From the NCBI GenBank assembly GCA_029959865.1, contig JASCPE010000002.1:372001-436000 (forward strand): a DNA stretch of 64,000 nt. The letters are read 5' to 3'. The translations under genes and the position numbers were made by a program. The notes under the pieces are model-generated. The model saw nothing but the letters and a program-made list of their open reading frames with translations, was not told where the DNA came from and did not search any database. Shown here piece by piece: positions 1 to 9,700 of the stretch (position 1 is its first letter; every line of letters starts with the position of its first letter). The stretch comes from Microbacteriaceae bacterium PS02070 (GTDB lineage: Bacteria; Actinomycetota; Actinomycetes; Actinomycetales; Microbacteriaceae).

Positions 1-667
1 CCGCGCCTGGCTGATCACCATCGGTGCGGTGCTCCTCCTCGTGCTCGGTTCGGTGGCAGCAGCGTACAGCCCTCTTTTCGCGGTGCGGCAGATCGAAGTG
101 GTCGGTGCGGAGACGCTGGACGCCGCCGAAGTGGCCGAGGCGCTCGGCGGTCAGGTCGGCACCCCACTGCCCCTTGTTGATTCGAGTGAGGTCAAGGCGG
201 CGCTCGTCGCCTTTCCGCTCGTGGAGAGCTACACGCTCGAGGCACGCCCGCCGAGCGACCTCGTTGTTCGCATCGTCGAGCGCACACCGATCGGCTCGAT
301 CGAATCGAGCGCCGGATACACGCTCGTCGATGCGGCCGGTGTCGCGCTTTCGACGTCGGGGGAGGCCGCCGAGGGCTACCCCGTGATCGACGTACGTGGC
401 GGAGTTGACTCGGACGCGTTCGAGGCGGTCGGCACCGTGTTTCGTTCCCTGCCGGAAGATCTGCGCAGCGGTGTCACCGAGCTCACCGCGACGGGCGCGA
501 ACGACGTCTCGTTCGTGCTCGGAGAAACCGGGACGACGGTCGTCTGGGGAAGCGCGGACGAGTCGGCACAGAAGAGCGAAGTGCTCGTCGCGATGATGAG
601 TGCCGTGCCCCCGGACGAGGCCAATTCTTACGATGTGTCGTCGCCCAGCGCCGTCGTCGTGGGCTGA
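1..667 (+). CDS. ftsQ: Cell division protein FtsQ (3' part)
   Basis: Bitopic division protein that links the FtsB/FtsL subcomplex to the divisome from the outer face of the membrane. The reading frame is open from the window edge, so the start and cytoplasmic N-terminus are missing. What remains begins inside the transmembrane segment (ITIGAVLLLVLGSVAAAY), followed by a POTRA-like start (FAVRQIEVVGAETLDAAEVAEAL) and a beta-rich C-terminal domain ending at a TGA. Immediate upstream position to ftsZ is the normal actinobacterial dcw order. Sequence conservation in the family is low, so the name rests on architecture plus position. Confidence 0.9.
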   Translation, partial: RAWLITIGAVLLLVLGSVAAAYSPLFAVRQIEVVGAETLDAAEVAEALGGQVGTPLPLVDSSEVKAALVAFPLVESYTLEARPPSDLVVRIVERTPIGSIESSAGYTLVDAAGVALSTSGEAAEGYPVIDVRGGVDSDAFEAVGTVFRSLPEDLRSGVTELTATGANDVSFVLGETGTTVVWGSADESAQKSEVLVAMMSAVPPDEANSYDVSSPSAVVVG

Positions 668-843
668 ATCTCCGCGCCGCAACGATTTCTGACGCGCATG
701 TCGCGACACGCCCGCGTGTCGACGTTCGCGCGTGCATTCCGCGCATACCTTCGAACTCAGAAATACATACTCGGCAATTCTTTAAACCTCCAGTTGAGGT
801 TGAAGGTTGAGAGATTCAAGGCTCGGACGATACGGAGGCCGGC
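668..843 (+). promoter_or_regulatory. ftsZ upstream leader with inverted and direct repeats
   Basis: The 176-nt gap between ftsQ and ftsZ contains a perfect 6-bp inverted repeat, AACCTC (785-790) and GAGGTT (796-801), with a 5-nt centre. The motif GTTGA then repeats: GTTGA, GGTTGA and AGGTTGA within 793-812. A CATACT hexamer at 766-771 is a possible -10 without a clear -35. The ftsZ ribosome site is GGAGG at 835-839. The gap likely carries a dedicated ftsZ promoter and a binding or RNA element, but its function is inferred. Confidence 0.5.
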
Positions 844-2028
844 ATGAGCCAGAACAACAACTACCTTGCGGTGATCAAGGTCGTGGGCGTCGGTGGTGGC
901 GGCGTCAACGCCGTTAACCGCATGATCGAACTCGGCCTGCGCGGCGTGGAGTTCATTGCAATCAACACGGATGCGCAGGCGCTGCTGATGAGCGACGCCG
1001 ACGTCAAGCTCGACGTCGGACGTGAGCTCACCCGCGGCCTCGGCGCTGGCGCTGACCCTGAGGTCGGTCGCCGCGCGGCGGACGACCACGCGGAGGAGAT
1101 CGAAGAGGCCCTCGCTGGCGCTGACATGGTCTTCGTCACCGCGGGTGAGGGTGGTGGCACCGGTACCGGTGGCGCGCCCGTCGTCGCCCGGATCGCGAAG
1201 TCGATCGGTGCGCTCACCATCGGTGTCGTCACCAAGCCCTTCTCCTTCGAAGGTCGCCGTCGCCAGAGCCAGGCAGAGGACGGCGTCGCGAAACTGAAGG
1301 AAGAGGTCGACACCCTCATCGTGGTCCCGAACGACCGGCTGCTGGAGATCAGCGACCGCGGTATCTCGATGATCGAGGCCTTCGCCACAGCCGACCAGGT
1401 GCTCCTGGCCGGTGTGCAGGGCATCACCGACCTCATCACGACGCCCGGCATGATCAACCTCGACTTCGCGGACGTGAAGTCGGTGATGCAGGGAGCCGGT
1501 TCTGCGCTCATGGGCATCGGCTCCTCGCGCGGTGCAGATCGGGCGATCAAGGCTGCCGAGCTCGCCGTCGAATCGCCGCTGCTGGAAGCCTCGATCGAGG
1601 GTGCCCACGGCGTACTCCTGTCGATTCAGGGTGGGTCGAATCTCGGCATCTTCGAGATCAACGACGCCGCGCAGCTGGTCAAGGAAGCCGCGCACCCGGA
1701 GGCGAACATCATCTTCGGTACCGTCATCGACGACACCCTCGGCGACGAGGTCCGCGTCACGGTGATCGCCGCCGGATTCGACGGGGGTGAGCCGTCGCTG
1801 AAGATCGAGCCGGTGTCGCAGACTCGCAACGCTCCCGTGCTGCCGCCGCTGCCCGCCGACACCTCGGCCGACAGTGAGGCGGAGGGGTCCGAGGAGCGCA
1901 AGCCGGTCGAAACCGAGGCAGCGTCCGCCCCGGAGAAGCGGGAGACGGTGTCGGTGGCACCGAAGAAGGAGTCGTACAACTCTGTCTTCGGTGACGACGA
2001 CCTGGACATCCCGGACTTCCTGAAGTAA
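844..2028 (+). CDS. ftsZ: Cell division GTPase FtsZ
   Basis: Tubulin-like GTPase that polymerises at midcell and forms the Z ring. The 394-aa product has the N-terminal nucleotide fold ([15 protein letters not shown]), the tubulin signature GGGTGTGG at about residues 103-110, and the synergy loop region around [12 protein letters not shown] charged, disordered linker starts near residue 330. The last residues [11 protein letters not shown] are the conserved C-terminal peptide that binds partners such as SepF. The ATG is preceded by GGAGG. Length is usual for actinobacteria. sepF and wag31 follow downstream. Confidence 0.98.
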   Translation: MSQNNNYLAVIKVVGVGGGGVNAVNRMIELGLRGVEFIAINTDAQALLMSDADVKLDVGRELTRGLGAGADPEVGRRAADDHAEEIEEALAGADMVFVTAGEGGGTGTGGAPVVARIAKSIGALTIGVVTKPFSFEGRRRQSQAEDGVAKLKEEVDTLIVVPNDRLLEISDRGISMIEAFATADQVLLAGVQGITDLITTPGMINLDFADVKSVMQGAGSALMGIGSSRGADRAIKAAELAVESPLLEASIEGAHGVLLSIQGGSNLGIFEINDAAQLVKEAAHPEANIIFGTVIDDTLGDEVRVTVIAAGFDGGEPSLKIEPVSQTRNAPVLPPLPADTSADSEAEGSEERKPVETEAASAPEKRETVSVAPKKESYNSVFGDDDLDIPDFLK

Positions 2029-2033
2029 CACCG

Positions 2034-2714
2034 GTGTCCCTCGCCGAGTCCCTGGCCTCCGTGGACGCCCGTATCGCAGAAGCGGTGCGGGCGTCCGGCC
2101 GCGCGCCGTCGGAGATCACGCGCATCGTGGTGACGAAGTTCCATCCCGAGCACGTGATCTCCGACCTCGCCGCGCTCGGAGTGCACGACATCGGTGAGAA
2201 CCGCCAGCAGGAACTCACGCGTAAGCATGACGCGCTCGGCGGACTTGACGTGCGATGGCACTTCATCGGCCAAGCGCAGACCAAGAAGGCGCGCGCGATC
2301 CGTGCGGCCGCGGACGTGGTGCACTCGGTGGACCGGGAGCGCATCGCGGACGCTCTGCATCGCGCGGATCCGAGCGGTGATCCGCTGGATGTGTTCCTGC
2401 AGATCAACCTCACGGACGACCCCGCGCGCGGCGGAGTCGACCCCGCCGGCGCAGCCGCACTGGCCGAACACGTGCTTCGCGAGTGTCCGTCGTTGACCCT
2501 CCGCGGTGTGATGGCCGTCGCACCACTGGACGAACCGCCCGCGCGTGCCTTCGAGCGACTCGCGTCGATCGCCGCCGACGTGCGCTCCGTGGCCCCGGAG
2601 GCCACCGCCATCTCCGCTGGAATGACCGGCGACTTCGCCGAGGCGATCGCCCACGGCGCGACACACCTACGGATCGGGTCCGCAATCACCGGTCCACGCC
2701 CCACCCACGATTAG
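2034..2714 (+). CDS. YggS/PLPBP family pyridoxal phosphate-binding protein
   Basis: Predicted PLP-binding protein that in this family affects B6 and amino acid balance but has no known catalytic activity. The 226-aa product keeps the fold-type III barrel features: PLP lysine in VVTKFHP (about Lys35), [24 protein letters not shown] and [26 protein letters not shown] start is 5 nt after the ftsZ stop, so it is cotranscribed with ftsZ, a common actinobacterial arrangement. No GGAGG is visible in the short gap, suggesting translational coupling. Confidence 0.95.
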   Translation: MSLAESLASVDARIAEAVRASGRAPSEITRIVVTKFHPEHVISDLAALGVHDIGENRQQELTRKHDALGGLDVRWHFIGQAQTKKARAIRAAADVVHSVDRERIADALHRADPSGDPLDVFLQINLTDDPARGGVDPAGAAALAEHVLRECPSLTLRGVMAVAPLDEPPARAFERLASIAADVRSVAPEATAISAGMTGDFAEAIAHGATHLRIGSAITGPRPTHD

Positions 2715-2746
2715 CCTCAGAACAGACCAGTAAAACGGAGGATGCA

Positions 2747-3214
2747 ATGTCCAACCCGCTCAAGAAGACCATGGTGTACCTCGGCCTCGCCGACGAGGAA
2801 GGCTATGACGAGCAGCCCGAGCAGAACGAGACGCGCAAGTCGGCCAAGTCCGACAAGGGTGCAGAAGTGACGGCTCCCGTGACGCCGTTGCACCAGCGTC
2901 CCGCTGTCGTTCGGCAGCCCTCGGCTGGCACCGTCAGTGAGATCCTCACCGTTCACCCCAAGCAGTACCGCGACGCGCAGGTCATCGCCGAGAACTTCCG
3001 CGATGGAATCCCCGTCATCATCAACCTCTCGCAGATGAGCGACGCCGACGCACGCCGTCTCGTCGACTTCGCGAGCGGGCTTTCGCTGGGACTGTACGGC
3101 CGCATCGAGCGTGTCACCAGCAAGGTGTTCCTCCTGTCGCCGGAAAACGTCGCGATCTCGGGCGAGGGATCGGCTCTGCAGGCTGATCACGAGGCGCCTG
3201 CCTTCAGCCAGTAG
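2747..3214 (+). CDS. sepF: Cell division protein SepF
   Basis: Membrane anchor and stabiliser of FtsZ filaments, essential in actinobacteria that lack FtsA. The 155-aa product starts [18 protein letters not shown], the amphipathic membrane-binding helix typical of SepF, then a charged linker, then the SepF domain from about residue 65 ([20 protein letters not shown] ... [14 protein letters not shown]). The ATG at 2747 was chosen over an open frame that extends further upstream because the conserved helix begins here and ACGGAGG lies just before it. Fourth gene of the ftsQ-ftsZ run. Confidence 0.97.
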   Translation: MSNPLKKTMVYLGLADEEGYDEQPEQNETRKSAKSDKGAEVTAPVTPLHQRPAVVRQPSAGTVSEILTVHPKQYRDAQVIAENFRDGIPVIINLSQMSDADARRLVDFASGLSLGLYGRIERVTSKVFLLSPENVAISGEGSALQADHEAPAFSQ

Positions 3215-3216
3215 TC

Positions 3217-3519
3217 GTGGAACTTCTGGCCGTCGCGGCGACCATCCTCAACATCCTGCTGCTGCTGTACATCATCGCCCTCCTGGGGCGACTGGTGATG
3301 GAGTACATCCCGCTGTTCAACCGGGAGTGGCGTCCAAAGGGCGCGACCCTCGTCGTCGCAGAGGTCGTGTACACGATCACCGATCCGCCGATCAAGTTCT
3401 TTCGGCGCCTCATTCCGCCGCTGCGCTTCGGCCAGATCGCGATCGATTTGGCGTTTCCGTTGACCATGTTGATCTGCTTCATCCTGCTGTCGGTGACGCG
3501 GGCCTTCATGCAGGCGTAG
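3217..3519 (+). CDS. YggT family membrane protein
   Basis: Small integral membrane protein of 100 aa with two predicted transmembrane helices (about residues 4-28 and 75-97) and the family motif EVVYTITDPPIKFFRRLIPPLRFGQIAIDLAF between them. The function is not established; family members in actinobacteria sit next to sepF and wag31 and are thought to take part in division or envelope assembly. The GTG start lies 2 nt after the sepF stop, indicating coupled translation. Confidence 0.93.
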   Translation: MELLAVAATILNILLLLYIIALLGRLVMEYIPLFNREWRPKGATLVVAEVVYTITDPPIKFFRRLIPPLRFGQIAIDLAFPLTMLICFILLSVTRAFMQA

Positions 3520-3532
3520 GGTGACATTCATG

Positions 3533-3555
3533 GTCGGCTCTGGGCCGACTATGCT
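3533..3555 (+). promoter_or_regulatory. Putative wag31 promoter with palindrome in the spacer
   Basis: A TATGCT hexamer at 3550-3555 fits the actinobacterial -10. The 17 nt before it (3533-3549) form a palindrome, GTCGGC TCTGG GCCGAC, so a hypothetical -35 at 3527-3532 (TTCATG, weak) would be separated from the -10 by exactly this sequence. A regulator bound here would cover the core promoter. Alternatively it is a weak hairpin after yggT. Confidence 0.45.
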
Positions 3556-3626
3556 GTTCTGGCACGGTTGTGCCTCGTGAGGGCTGAGATTCGCCCCCGA
3601 TGTGAGTTCCGAAAGAGGACACCAAC

Positions 3627-4268
3627 ATGGCTTTGACTCCTGATGACGTCGTCACGAAGCAGTTCCAGCTGGTTCGTTTCAAGGAAGGCTTCGACCCGGA
3701 GGAAGTCGACGACTTCCTCGACGCCGTCGTTGTCGAATGGCGCAAGACCATCAAGGAGAACGAGGAGCTGAAGGAAAAGCTCGCGGCGTACGAGTCCGGC
3801 GAGGCTCCCGCGACCGACGCCGCCGAAGCAGAAGCCGAGGAGAGCGCTCCGGTCGAGGCCGTCGAGATCGACGAAGTCGATGAGGTCGTCGCTGACGCAC
3901 CTTCGAGCGACACCGGCTCCGTGACGACGTCGGCGGGGATCATCGAGCTTGCACAGCGCCTGCACGACGAGCACGTCGCGCAGGGCAAGGCGAAGGCTGC
4001 CGAGCTCATCGCCGAGGCAGAGGCCAAGGTTGCGGACGCGGAGGTGCGCGCCAAGGGCATCGTCGACGAGGCCGAAGGCCGCGCGCGCGACGAGCGCCAG
4101 CGTCTGGAGAACGATCGCGTGTCGATCGAGTCGCGCATCGGCGAGTTGCGTGACTTCGAGCGCGACTACCGTTCGCAGCTGCGTTCGTTCATCGAGGAGA
4201 AGCTCCAGGACCTCGACATCACCGGCACCGATTCTGCCGCCACCGGCACCACGCCGATCCAGAACTAG
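3627..4268 (+). CDS. wag31: DivIVA-domain polar growth protein Wag31
   Basis: Coiled-coil protein that marks curved membrane at cell poles and directs apical wall synthesis in actinobacteria. The 213-aa product begins with the DivIVA membrane-binding motif MALTPDDVVTKQFQLVRFKE and GFDPEEVDDFLD. An acidic, alanine-rich linker occupies about residues 55-100, then a long coiled coil (LIAEAEAKVADAEVRAKGI onward). GAAAGAGG provides the ribosome site. Own promoter is likely in the 107-nt gap before it. Confidence 0.96.
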   Translation: MALTPDDVVTKQFQLVRFKEGFDPEEVDDFLDAVVVEWRKTIKENEELKEKLAAYESGEAPATDAAEAEAEESAPVEAVEIDEVDEVVADAPSSDTGSVTTSAGIIELAQRLHDEHVAQGKAKAAELIAEAEAKVADAEVRAKGIVDEAEGRARDERQRLENDRVSIESRIGELRDFERDYRSQLRSFIEEKLQDLDITGTDSAATGTTPIQN

Positions 4269-4278
4269 GGGTACGTCT

Positions 4279-4938
4279 GTGACGAGTCGACATCGACTCC
4301 ACACTGCAGCGGCCAGCACCATCGTTGCGATTCTCGCGGCGATCGTGTTGGCCGCTGATCAGTTCACCAAGAACTTCGCGCTGGAACACCTGCCGTACCA
4401 AGAGACCGTTGTCGTCTGGGACGGCGTGCTGGAGTGGTACCTCACGCGCAACCCGGGCGCGGCGTTCTCCCTGGGGGAGGGCGTCACATGGATCTTCACG
4501 ATCGTGTTGGCCGCTGCGGCTGTCACCATCGTCGTCCTTGCTGTGTCGCGGGTGCACTCCCGGCTCTGGACAGTCGCGCTCGGACTGCTGCTCGGCGGGA
4601 TCCTCGGTAATCTCACGGACCGTCTCGTCCGGGAGCCCGGATTCCCCGTGGGGCACGTCATCGACTTCATTCATACGCCGTGGATGATGCCCGCCATCTA
4701 CAACGTCGCGGACATCTTCATCGTCTCGATGATGATCAGCGTGGCGCTGCTCGTCGTTATCGGACTCCGACTCGATGGGACCCGCGAACCGAAGAAGGGG
4801 AGCGAGACGAGCGAAGGGGAATCGGCGAGCGGGGAACGCGCGTCTGCGCCCGATGAGGCCGTGGAGAGCGAGGAGTCACCGCGCTCGACCGGACCGGCGC
4901 AGTCCGAGCCCGGAGCGCCACGAGGCCGCGATGTGTGA
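4279..4938 (+). CDS. lspA: Lipoprotein signal peptidase (signal peptidase II)
   Basis: Membrane aspartyl protease that removes signal peptides from diacylglyceryl-modified prolipoproteins. Four hydrophobic helices are visible. Family motifs: [32 protein letters not shown] with the first catalytic Asp, and IYNVADIFI with the second. GTG at 4279 was chosen because the longer open frame upstream overlaps wag31. At 219 aa it is longer than the usual 160-180 aa owing to a cytoplasmic tail of about 55 residues rich in Glu, Ser and Pro after the last helix. It is followed closely by rluD. Confidence 0.95.
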   Translation: MTSRHRLHTAAASTIVAILAAIVLAADQFTKNFALEHLPYQETVVVWDGVLEWYLTRNPGAAFSLGEGVTWIFTIVLAAAAVTIVVLAVSRVHSRLWTVALGLLLGGILGNLTDRLVREPGFPVGHVIDFIHTPWMMPAIYNVADIFIVSMMISVALLVVIGLRLDGTREPKKGSETSEGESASGERASAPDEAVESEESPRSTGPAQSEPGAPRGRDV

Positions 4939-4958
4939 GCTGTGCTGGGGGAGCATGC

Positions 4959-5888
4959 GTGGCTGAGCAGCAGTACCGCCGCCTGATCATCCCGGATGGT
5001 CTGGAGGGGACCCGGGTCGATGCGGGACTGGCACGCCTTCTCGGCTTCTCGCGGACGTTCGCCGCTGAGGTGGCAGCCGCGGGTGGTGTGGAGCAGGATG
5101 GCCGCCCACTGGGCAAGTCCGATCGTCTGCTCGCCGGCGCCTGGGTGGATGTGACGTGGCATGATCGCAGCGCGCCCGAGGTCGTACCGATCGCGGTCCC
5201 CGACTTGGGGATCATCTACCGCGATGACGACATCATCGTGGTCGACAAACCCGCCGGTGTCGCGGCACACCCCTCCCTTGGCTGGGACGGTCCGACGGTG
5301 CTCGGTGCACTGGCTGCGGCGGGAATCCCGGTCGCCACGACCGGCGCGGCCGAGCGTCAGGGCATTGTTCATCGCCTCGATGTCGGGACGAGCGGGCTCA
5401 TGGTCGTCGCGGCGAACGAACGTGCCTACACCGCGCTCAAGCGCGCGTTCAAGGAGCGCGAGGTCCACAAGATCTACCACGCGGTCGTCCAAGGTCATCC
5501 CGATCCGCTCGCGGGGACAATCGATGCACCGATCGGTCGTCATCGATCGCACTCGTGGAAGTTCGCCGTGCGCCCCGACGGCAAGGACTCCGTGACGCAC
5601 TATGAGACGCTCGAAGCGTTTCCACGCGCGTCTCTCCTGGAGATCGAGCTCGAGACCGGTCGCACGCACCAGATCCGCGTGCACATGGCCGAGCAACGCC
5701 ATCCGTGTGTGGGCGATCCGTTGTACGGGTCAGATCCGACCCTCGCCGCCAAGCTCGGTCTCACCCGCCAGTGGCTTCACGCGAAGCAACTCTCTTTCGA
5801 GCACCCGGCCTCCGGCGAGCGTGTCACCTTCGACTCCCCTTACCCCGCCGACCTGGCCCACGCCCTCGACACTCTCCGCACGCCCTGA
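4959..5888 (+). CDS. RluA/RluD family pseudouridine synthase
   Basis: Pseudouridine synthase of the RluA family, probably acting on 23S rRNA. The 309-aa product has an N-terminal S4-like RNA-binding region ([24 protein letters not shown]), the pairing [21 protein letters not shown], the catalytic motif [14 protein letters not shown] with the active Asp, and [16 protein letters not shown] 4959 is favoured by GGGGGAG just upstream; an upstream GTG at 4935 overlapping the lspA stop would add eight residues (MSCAGGAC). lspA-rluD adjacency is widespread. Confidence 0.93.
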   Translation: MAEQQYRRLIIPDGLEGTRVDAGLARLLGFSRTFAAEVAAAGGVEQDGRPLGKSDRLLAGAWVDVTWHDRSAPEVVPIAVPDLGIIYRDDDIIVVDKPAGVAAHPSLGWDGPTVLGALAAAGIPVATTGAAERQGIVHRLDVGTSGLMVVAANERAYTALKRAFKEREVHKIYHAVVQGHPDPLAGTIDAPIGRHRSHSWKFAVRPDGKDSVTHYETLEAFPRASLLEIELETGRTHQIRVHMAEQRHPCVGDPLYGSDPTLAAKLGLTRQWLHAKQLSFEHPASGERVTFDSPYPADLAHALDTLRTP

Positions 5889-5924
5889 CTCGCGTCCCCA
5901 CGCCCCAACCGCGCCGCCGAGTCT

Positions 5925-5993
5925 GCGAGACTGCACGGCCTCGTCGAGAATGAAGCATCTGCACGCTGTCTCGCCCCTCGCGCGCAGTCTCGC
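5925..5993 (-). repeat. 69-bp palindromic repeat, copy A
   Basis: Terminal inverted repeats GCGAGACTGC (5925-5934) and GCAGTCTCGC (5984-5993) bound a 69-bp unit. Compared by eye with the reverse complement of 6536-6604, it has the same length without gaps and about 56 of 69 identical positions, including the internal TGCACGCTGTCTC. It lies between rluD and the convergent NUDIX gene. Orientation sign is relative to copy B. Likely a REP-like element; its genome-wide copy number cannot be seen here. Confidence 0.75.
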
Positions 5994-6022
5994 GGGCTGA
6001 GGTGGCGCGGATGGGCGAGCGG

Positions 6023-6496
6023 TCAGCGTCCGCCGTAGAAGGTGGCGGGGTCATCTTCGGCGACCGCGAGCGCGATCTTGCGGACGTGGAGCTGTTCAAC
6101 GTCGATGAGTTCGCCCAGTCCATACCAGCCCACTTCGGTGAGTTCACCGTCGGCGGGGTGGGGATCGCCGGAGACCCAGTCGCAACGGAACACGAGATCC
6201 AGGTAATCGACGATGTCGCCGTTGGCATACGTTACCCGCGGTGCCTGGTGCACCATCGCCAGCCGCGTGGCACGAACCACGATTCCGGCTTCCTCCAGGC
6301 ATTCCCGGACGGCGGTCTCGGCCGGTTCTTCGCCGGGCTCGACGATGCCTGCGATGGGCTGCCATTCGCCGTTGTCCGCGCGCTTGCCCAGCAGCACTTT
6401 CTCGTCCTTGAAGACGATTGCGGTGGCTCCCACCAGCGGCAGGGGAGCGTGCCCGATCTTCTCGCGCAGCTCGACGACGAAATCCGGTGTCACCAT
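6023..6496 (-). CDS. NUDIX hydrolase
   Basis: Predicted pyrophosphohydrolase of nucleotide-type substrates, exact substrate unknown. The 157-aa product carries a complete Nudix box at about residues 50-72: GIVEPGE, then EPAETAV, then RECLEEAGI, matching Gx5Ex7REuxEExGu. Residues LLGKRADNGEW precede the box. A TAGGGT -10 lies exactly 6 nt before the ATG, so the mRNA is probably leaderless. The gene stands alone between two inverted 69-bp repeats. Confidence 0.93.
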   Translation of the reverse strand: MVTPDFVVELREKIGHAPLPLVGATAIVFKDEKVLLGKRADNGEWQPIAGIVEPGEEPAETAVRECLEEAGIVVRATRLAMVHQAPRVTYANGDIVDYLDLVFRCDWVSGDPHPADGELTEVGWYGLGELIDVEQLHVRKIALAVAEDDPATFYGGR

Positions 6497-6502
6497 GTCG
6501 CC

Positions 6503-6508
6503 ACCCTA
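6503..6508 (-). promoter_or_regulatory. -10 box of the NUDIX gene (leaderless)
   Basis: On the - strand TAGGGT is followed by six bases (GGCGAC) and then the ATG at 6496. Transcription starting 6-7 nt after the -10 would begin at the start codon. Confidence 0.6.
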
Positions 6509-6535
6509 CGCGACCGCCCTCCGCGACTGTCCTCC

Positions 6536-6604
6536 GCGAGACTGCACGCCCGTGGTGAGACAGCGTGCAAATCCCGCAGTCTCGAGGTGGGCGTGCAGTC
6601 TCGC
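6536..6604 (+). repeat. 69-bp palindromic repeat, copy B
   Basis: Perfect 13-bp terminal inverted repeats GCGAGACTGCACG (6536-6548) and CGTGCAGTCTCGC (6592-6604), 43 nt apart. Inside, GAGACAGCGTGCA matches the inverted copy A at 5925-5993. The arms could form a long cruciform or, in RNA, a stable hairpin. It lies between the divergent NUDIX and dnaE promoters. Confidence 0.8.
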
Positions 6605-6701
6605 GATCTCAAGCACGGGGTGAAGGTTCACGTTGTGGTTGAAGGTGAAGCGTATTCGAGGGGAGTGGGCGTGCGGGGCGACCGGGGTCGGAGGGGCTTC
6701 G

Positions 6702-6707
6702 TAGAGT
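6702..6707 (+). promoter_or_regulatory. -10 box of dnaE (leaderless)
   Basis: TAGAGT is followed by six bases and GTG at 6714. The spacing matches that at hisD, uvrA and uvrB and favours GTG 6714 over GTG 6711 as the start. Confidence 0.6.
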
Positions 6708-6713
6708 GGAGTG

Positions 6714-9700
6714 GTGGCTTCCGACTCCTTCGCGCACCTGCACGTTCACAGCGAGTACTCCATGCTCGACGGGGCCGCCCGGATCGGCTCGATGGTCGAG
6801 GAAGCGGCGCGGCAGGGGATGCCCGCCATCGCCGTCACCGACCACGGCAACACCTTCGCCGCGTTCGAGTTCTACCGTGCCGCGAACGACGCGGGGATCA
6901 AACCGATCATCGGCATCGAGGCCTACGTCACGCCCGGCACGCACCGCTCGGATAAGTCGCGCGTGCGGTGGGGCACTCCGGAGCAGTCAGACGACGACGT
7001 CTCCGGATCCGGCGCGTACACACACATGACGCTGCTGTCCGAGACGACCGAGGGCATGCATAACCTGTTCCGGCTGTCGTCCAAGGCCTCGATGGAGGGC
7101 TACTACTTCAAGCCCCGAATGGATCGGGACCTTCTCCAGAAGTACTCCAAGGGTCTGATCGCGACGACCGGGTGTCCGTCCGGCGAGGTGCAGACCCGTC
7201 TCCGCCTCGGTCAATACGATGCCGCGCGCGCGGCAGCGGCCGAGTTCCAGGATCTGTTCGGCAAGGACAACTACTTCTGCGAACTGATGCAGCACGGCCT
7301 CGACATCGAGCGCCGGGTCATGCCGGATCTGCTGAAGATCGCGAAAGACCTGAAGATTCCGCTCCTCGCGACGAACGATTCCCACTACACGCACCAGCAC
7401 GACGCGACGAGTCACGCGGCTCTGCTCTGCGTTCAGTCCGGATCGACCCTCGACGACCCGAAGCGCTTCAAGTTCGACGGCGACGGTTACTACATCAAGT
7501 CAGCCGCTGAGATGCGGCAGATCTTCCGCGACAACCCCGACGCGTGCGATAACACCCTCCTGATCGCGGAGCGCGCCAACGTCGAGTTCAACACGTCGGT
7601 CAGCTACATGCCGCGCTTCCCGGTCCCCGGCGGCGAGACCGAAGAATCCTGGTTCATCAAGGAGGTCGAGAAGGGCCTTCACGAGCGCTACCCGGGCGGC
7701 ATCTCCGACGAGGTGCGCGCGCAGGCCGAGTACGAAACCGGCGTTATCGTGCAGATGGGGTTCCCGGGGTACTTCCTCGTGGTCGCCGACTTCATCAACT
7801 GGGCCAAGGACCACGGCATTCGCGTCGGCCCCGGCCGTGGCTCGGGCGCCGGATCGATGGCTGCGTACGCGATGAAGATCACCGATCTCGATCCACTGCA
7901 GCACGGCCTCATCTTCGAGCGGTTCCTGAATCCGGACCGTGTGTCGATGCCCGACTTCGACGTCGACTTCGACGACCGTCGCCGCGGCGAGGTCATCCAG
8001 TATGTGACCGAGAAGTACGGCGACGAACGCGTCGCTCAGATCGTCACGTACGGCACGATCAAGGCGAAGCAGGCCCTGAAAGACGCGGGCCGTGTCCTAG
8101 GGTTCCCGTTCAGCATGGGGGAGCGGCTGACCAAGGCGATGCCGCCAGCCGTCATGGGCAAGGACATGCCGCTGACGGGCATGTTCGACCCCGACCACCC
8201 GCGCTTCAAGGAAGCGGGCGAGTTCCGCACGCTCATCGAGACCGACCCCGAAGCCAAAACCGTCTTCGACACCGCGGTCGGGCTGGAGAACCTGAAGCGC
8301 CAGTGGGGCGTGCACGCGGCCGGGGTCATCATGTCCTCCGAACCGTTGCTGGACATCATCCCGATCATGCGGCGCGAGCAGGACGGCCAGATCGTCACGC
8401 AGTTCGACTACCCATCGTGTGAGGCGCTCGGCCTCATCAAGATGGACTTCCTGGGGCTGCGAAACCTCACGATCATCGACGACGCGCTCGACAACATCAA
8501 GGCCAACCGCGACGAGGAGGTCGTCCTCGAGGACCTTCCCCTGGATGACCCGTCCGCCTATGAGCTGCTCACCCGGGGTGACTCCCTCGGCGTGTTCCAG
8601 CTCGACAGCGGTCCGCTACGCAGCCTCATGCGCCTCATGCGCCCCGACAACTTCGAGGACATCTCGGCGCTCATCGCCCTCTACCGACCGGGCCCGATGG
8701 GCGCGAACTCCCACATCAACTACGCGCTGCGAAAGACCGGACAGCAGGAGATCACCCCGATCCACCCCGAGTTCGAAGAGAGCCTCGCGGAGATCCTCGA
8801 CACGACGTACGGCCTCATCATCTACCAGGAGCAGGTGATGGCGATCGCGCAGAAGGTCGCCGGGTTCACGCTCGGTGAAGCCGACATTCTCCGGCGCGCG
8901 ATGGGCAAGAAGAAGAAGTCGGAGCTGGATAAGCAGTACGAGGGCTTCGAGGCCGGGATGAAGGCCAACGGCTACTCCGCCGGTGCGATCGAGACGCTGT
9001 GGAACATCCTGCTGCCGTTCTCGGACTATGCGTTCAACAAGGCCCACTCGGCCGCGTACGGACTCATCTCCTACTGGACGGCGTACCTGAAATCGCACTA
9101 TCCGGCCGAGTACATGGCGGCGCTCCTGACGAGCGTCGGTGACTCCAAAGACAAGCTGGCCGTCTACCTCAACGAGTGCCGCCGCATGGGGATCCAGGTC
9201 CTGCCCCCGGATGTGGGGGAGTCGATCCGCTACTTCGCAGCCGTCGGCGACGACATTCGCTTCGGTCTGGGGGCTGTTCGCAACGTGGGAGCGAACGTCG
9301 TCGAGTCGATCGTGCAGGCCCGCGCTGATGACCCCTTCACCTCCTTCCATGACTTCCTCACGAAGGTGCCCGTCCACGTCGCGAACAAGCGCACGATCGA
9401 GTCGCTCATCAAGGCCGGCGCGTTCGACTCGCTCGGCGATACCCGTCGTGCGCTCATGGAGATCCATGAAGACGCCGCCGAGGCAGCCGTCGATGTCAAG
9501 CGTAAGGAAGCCACGGGGGCGATCGGTTTCGACTTCGACAGCCTCTACGACGCGGAGGAGGTCGCGCCGCCGAAGGTTCCTGAGCGGCCCGAGTGGACCA
9601 AGAAGGACAAACTCGCCTTCGAACGCGAGATGCTCGGACTCTACGTGAGCGACCACCCGCTCGCGGGGCTTGAGATCGCGCTCGCCAAGCACGCGTCCAC

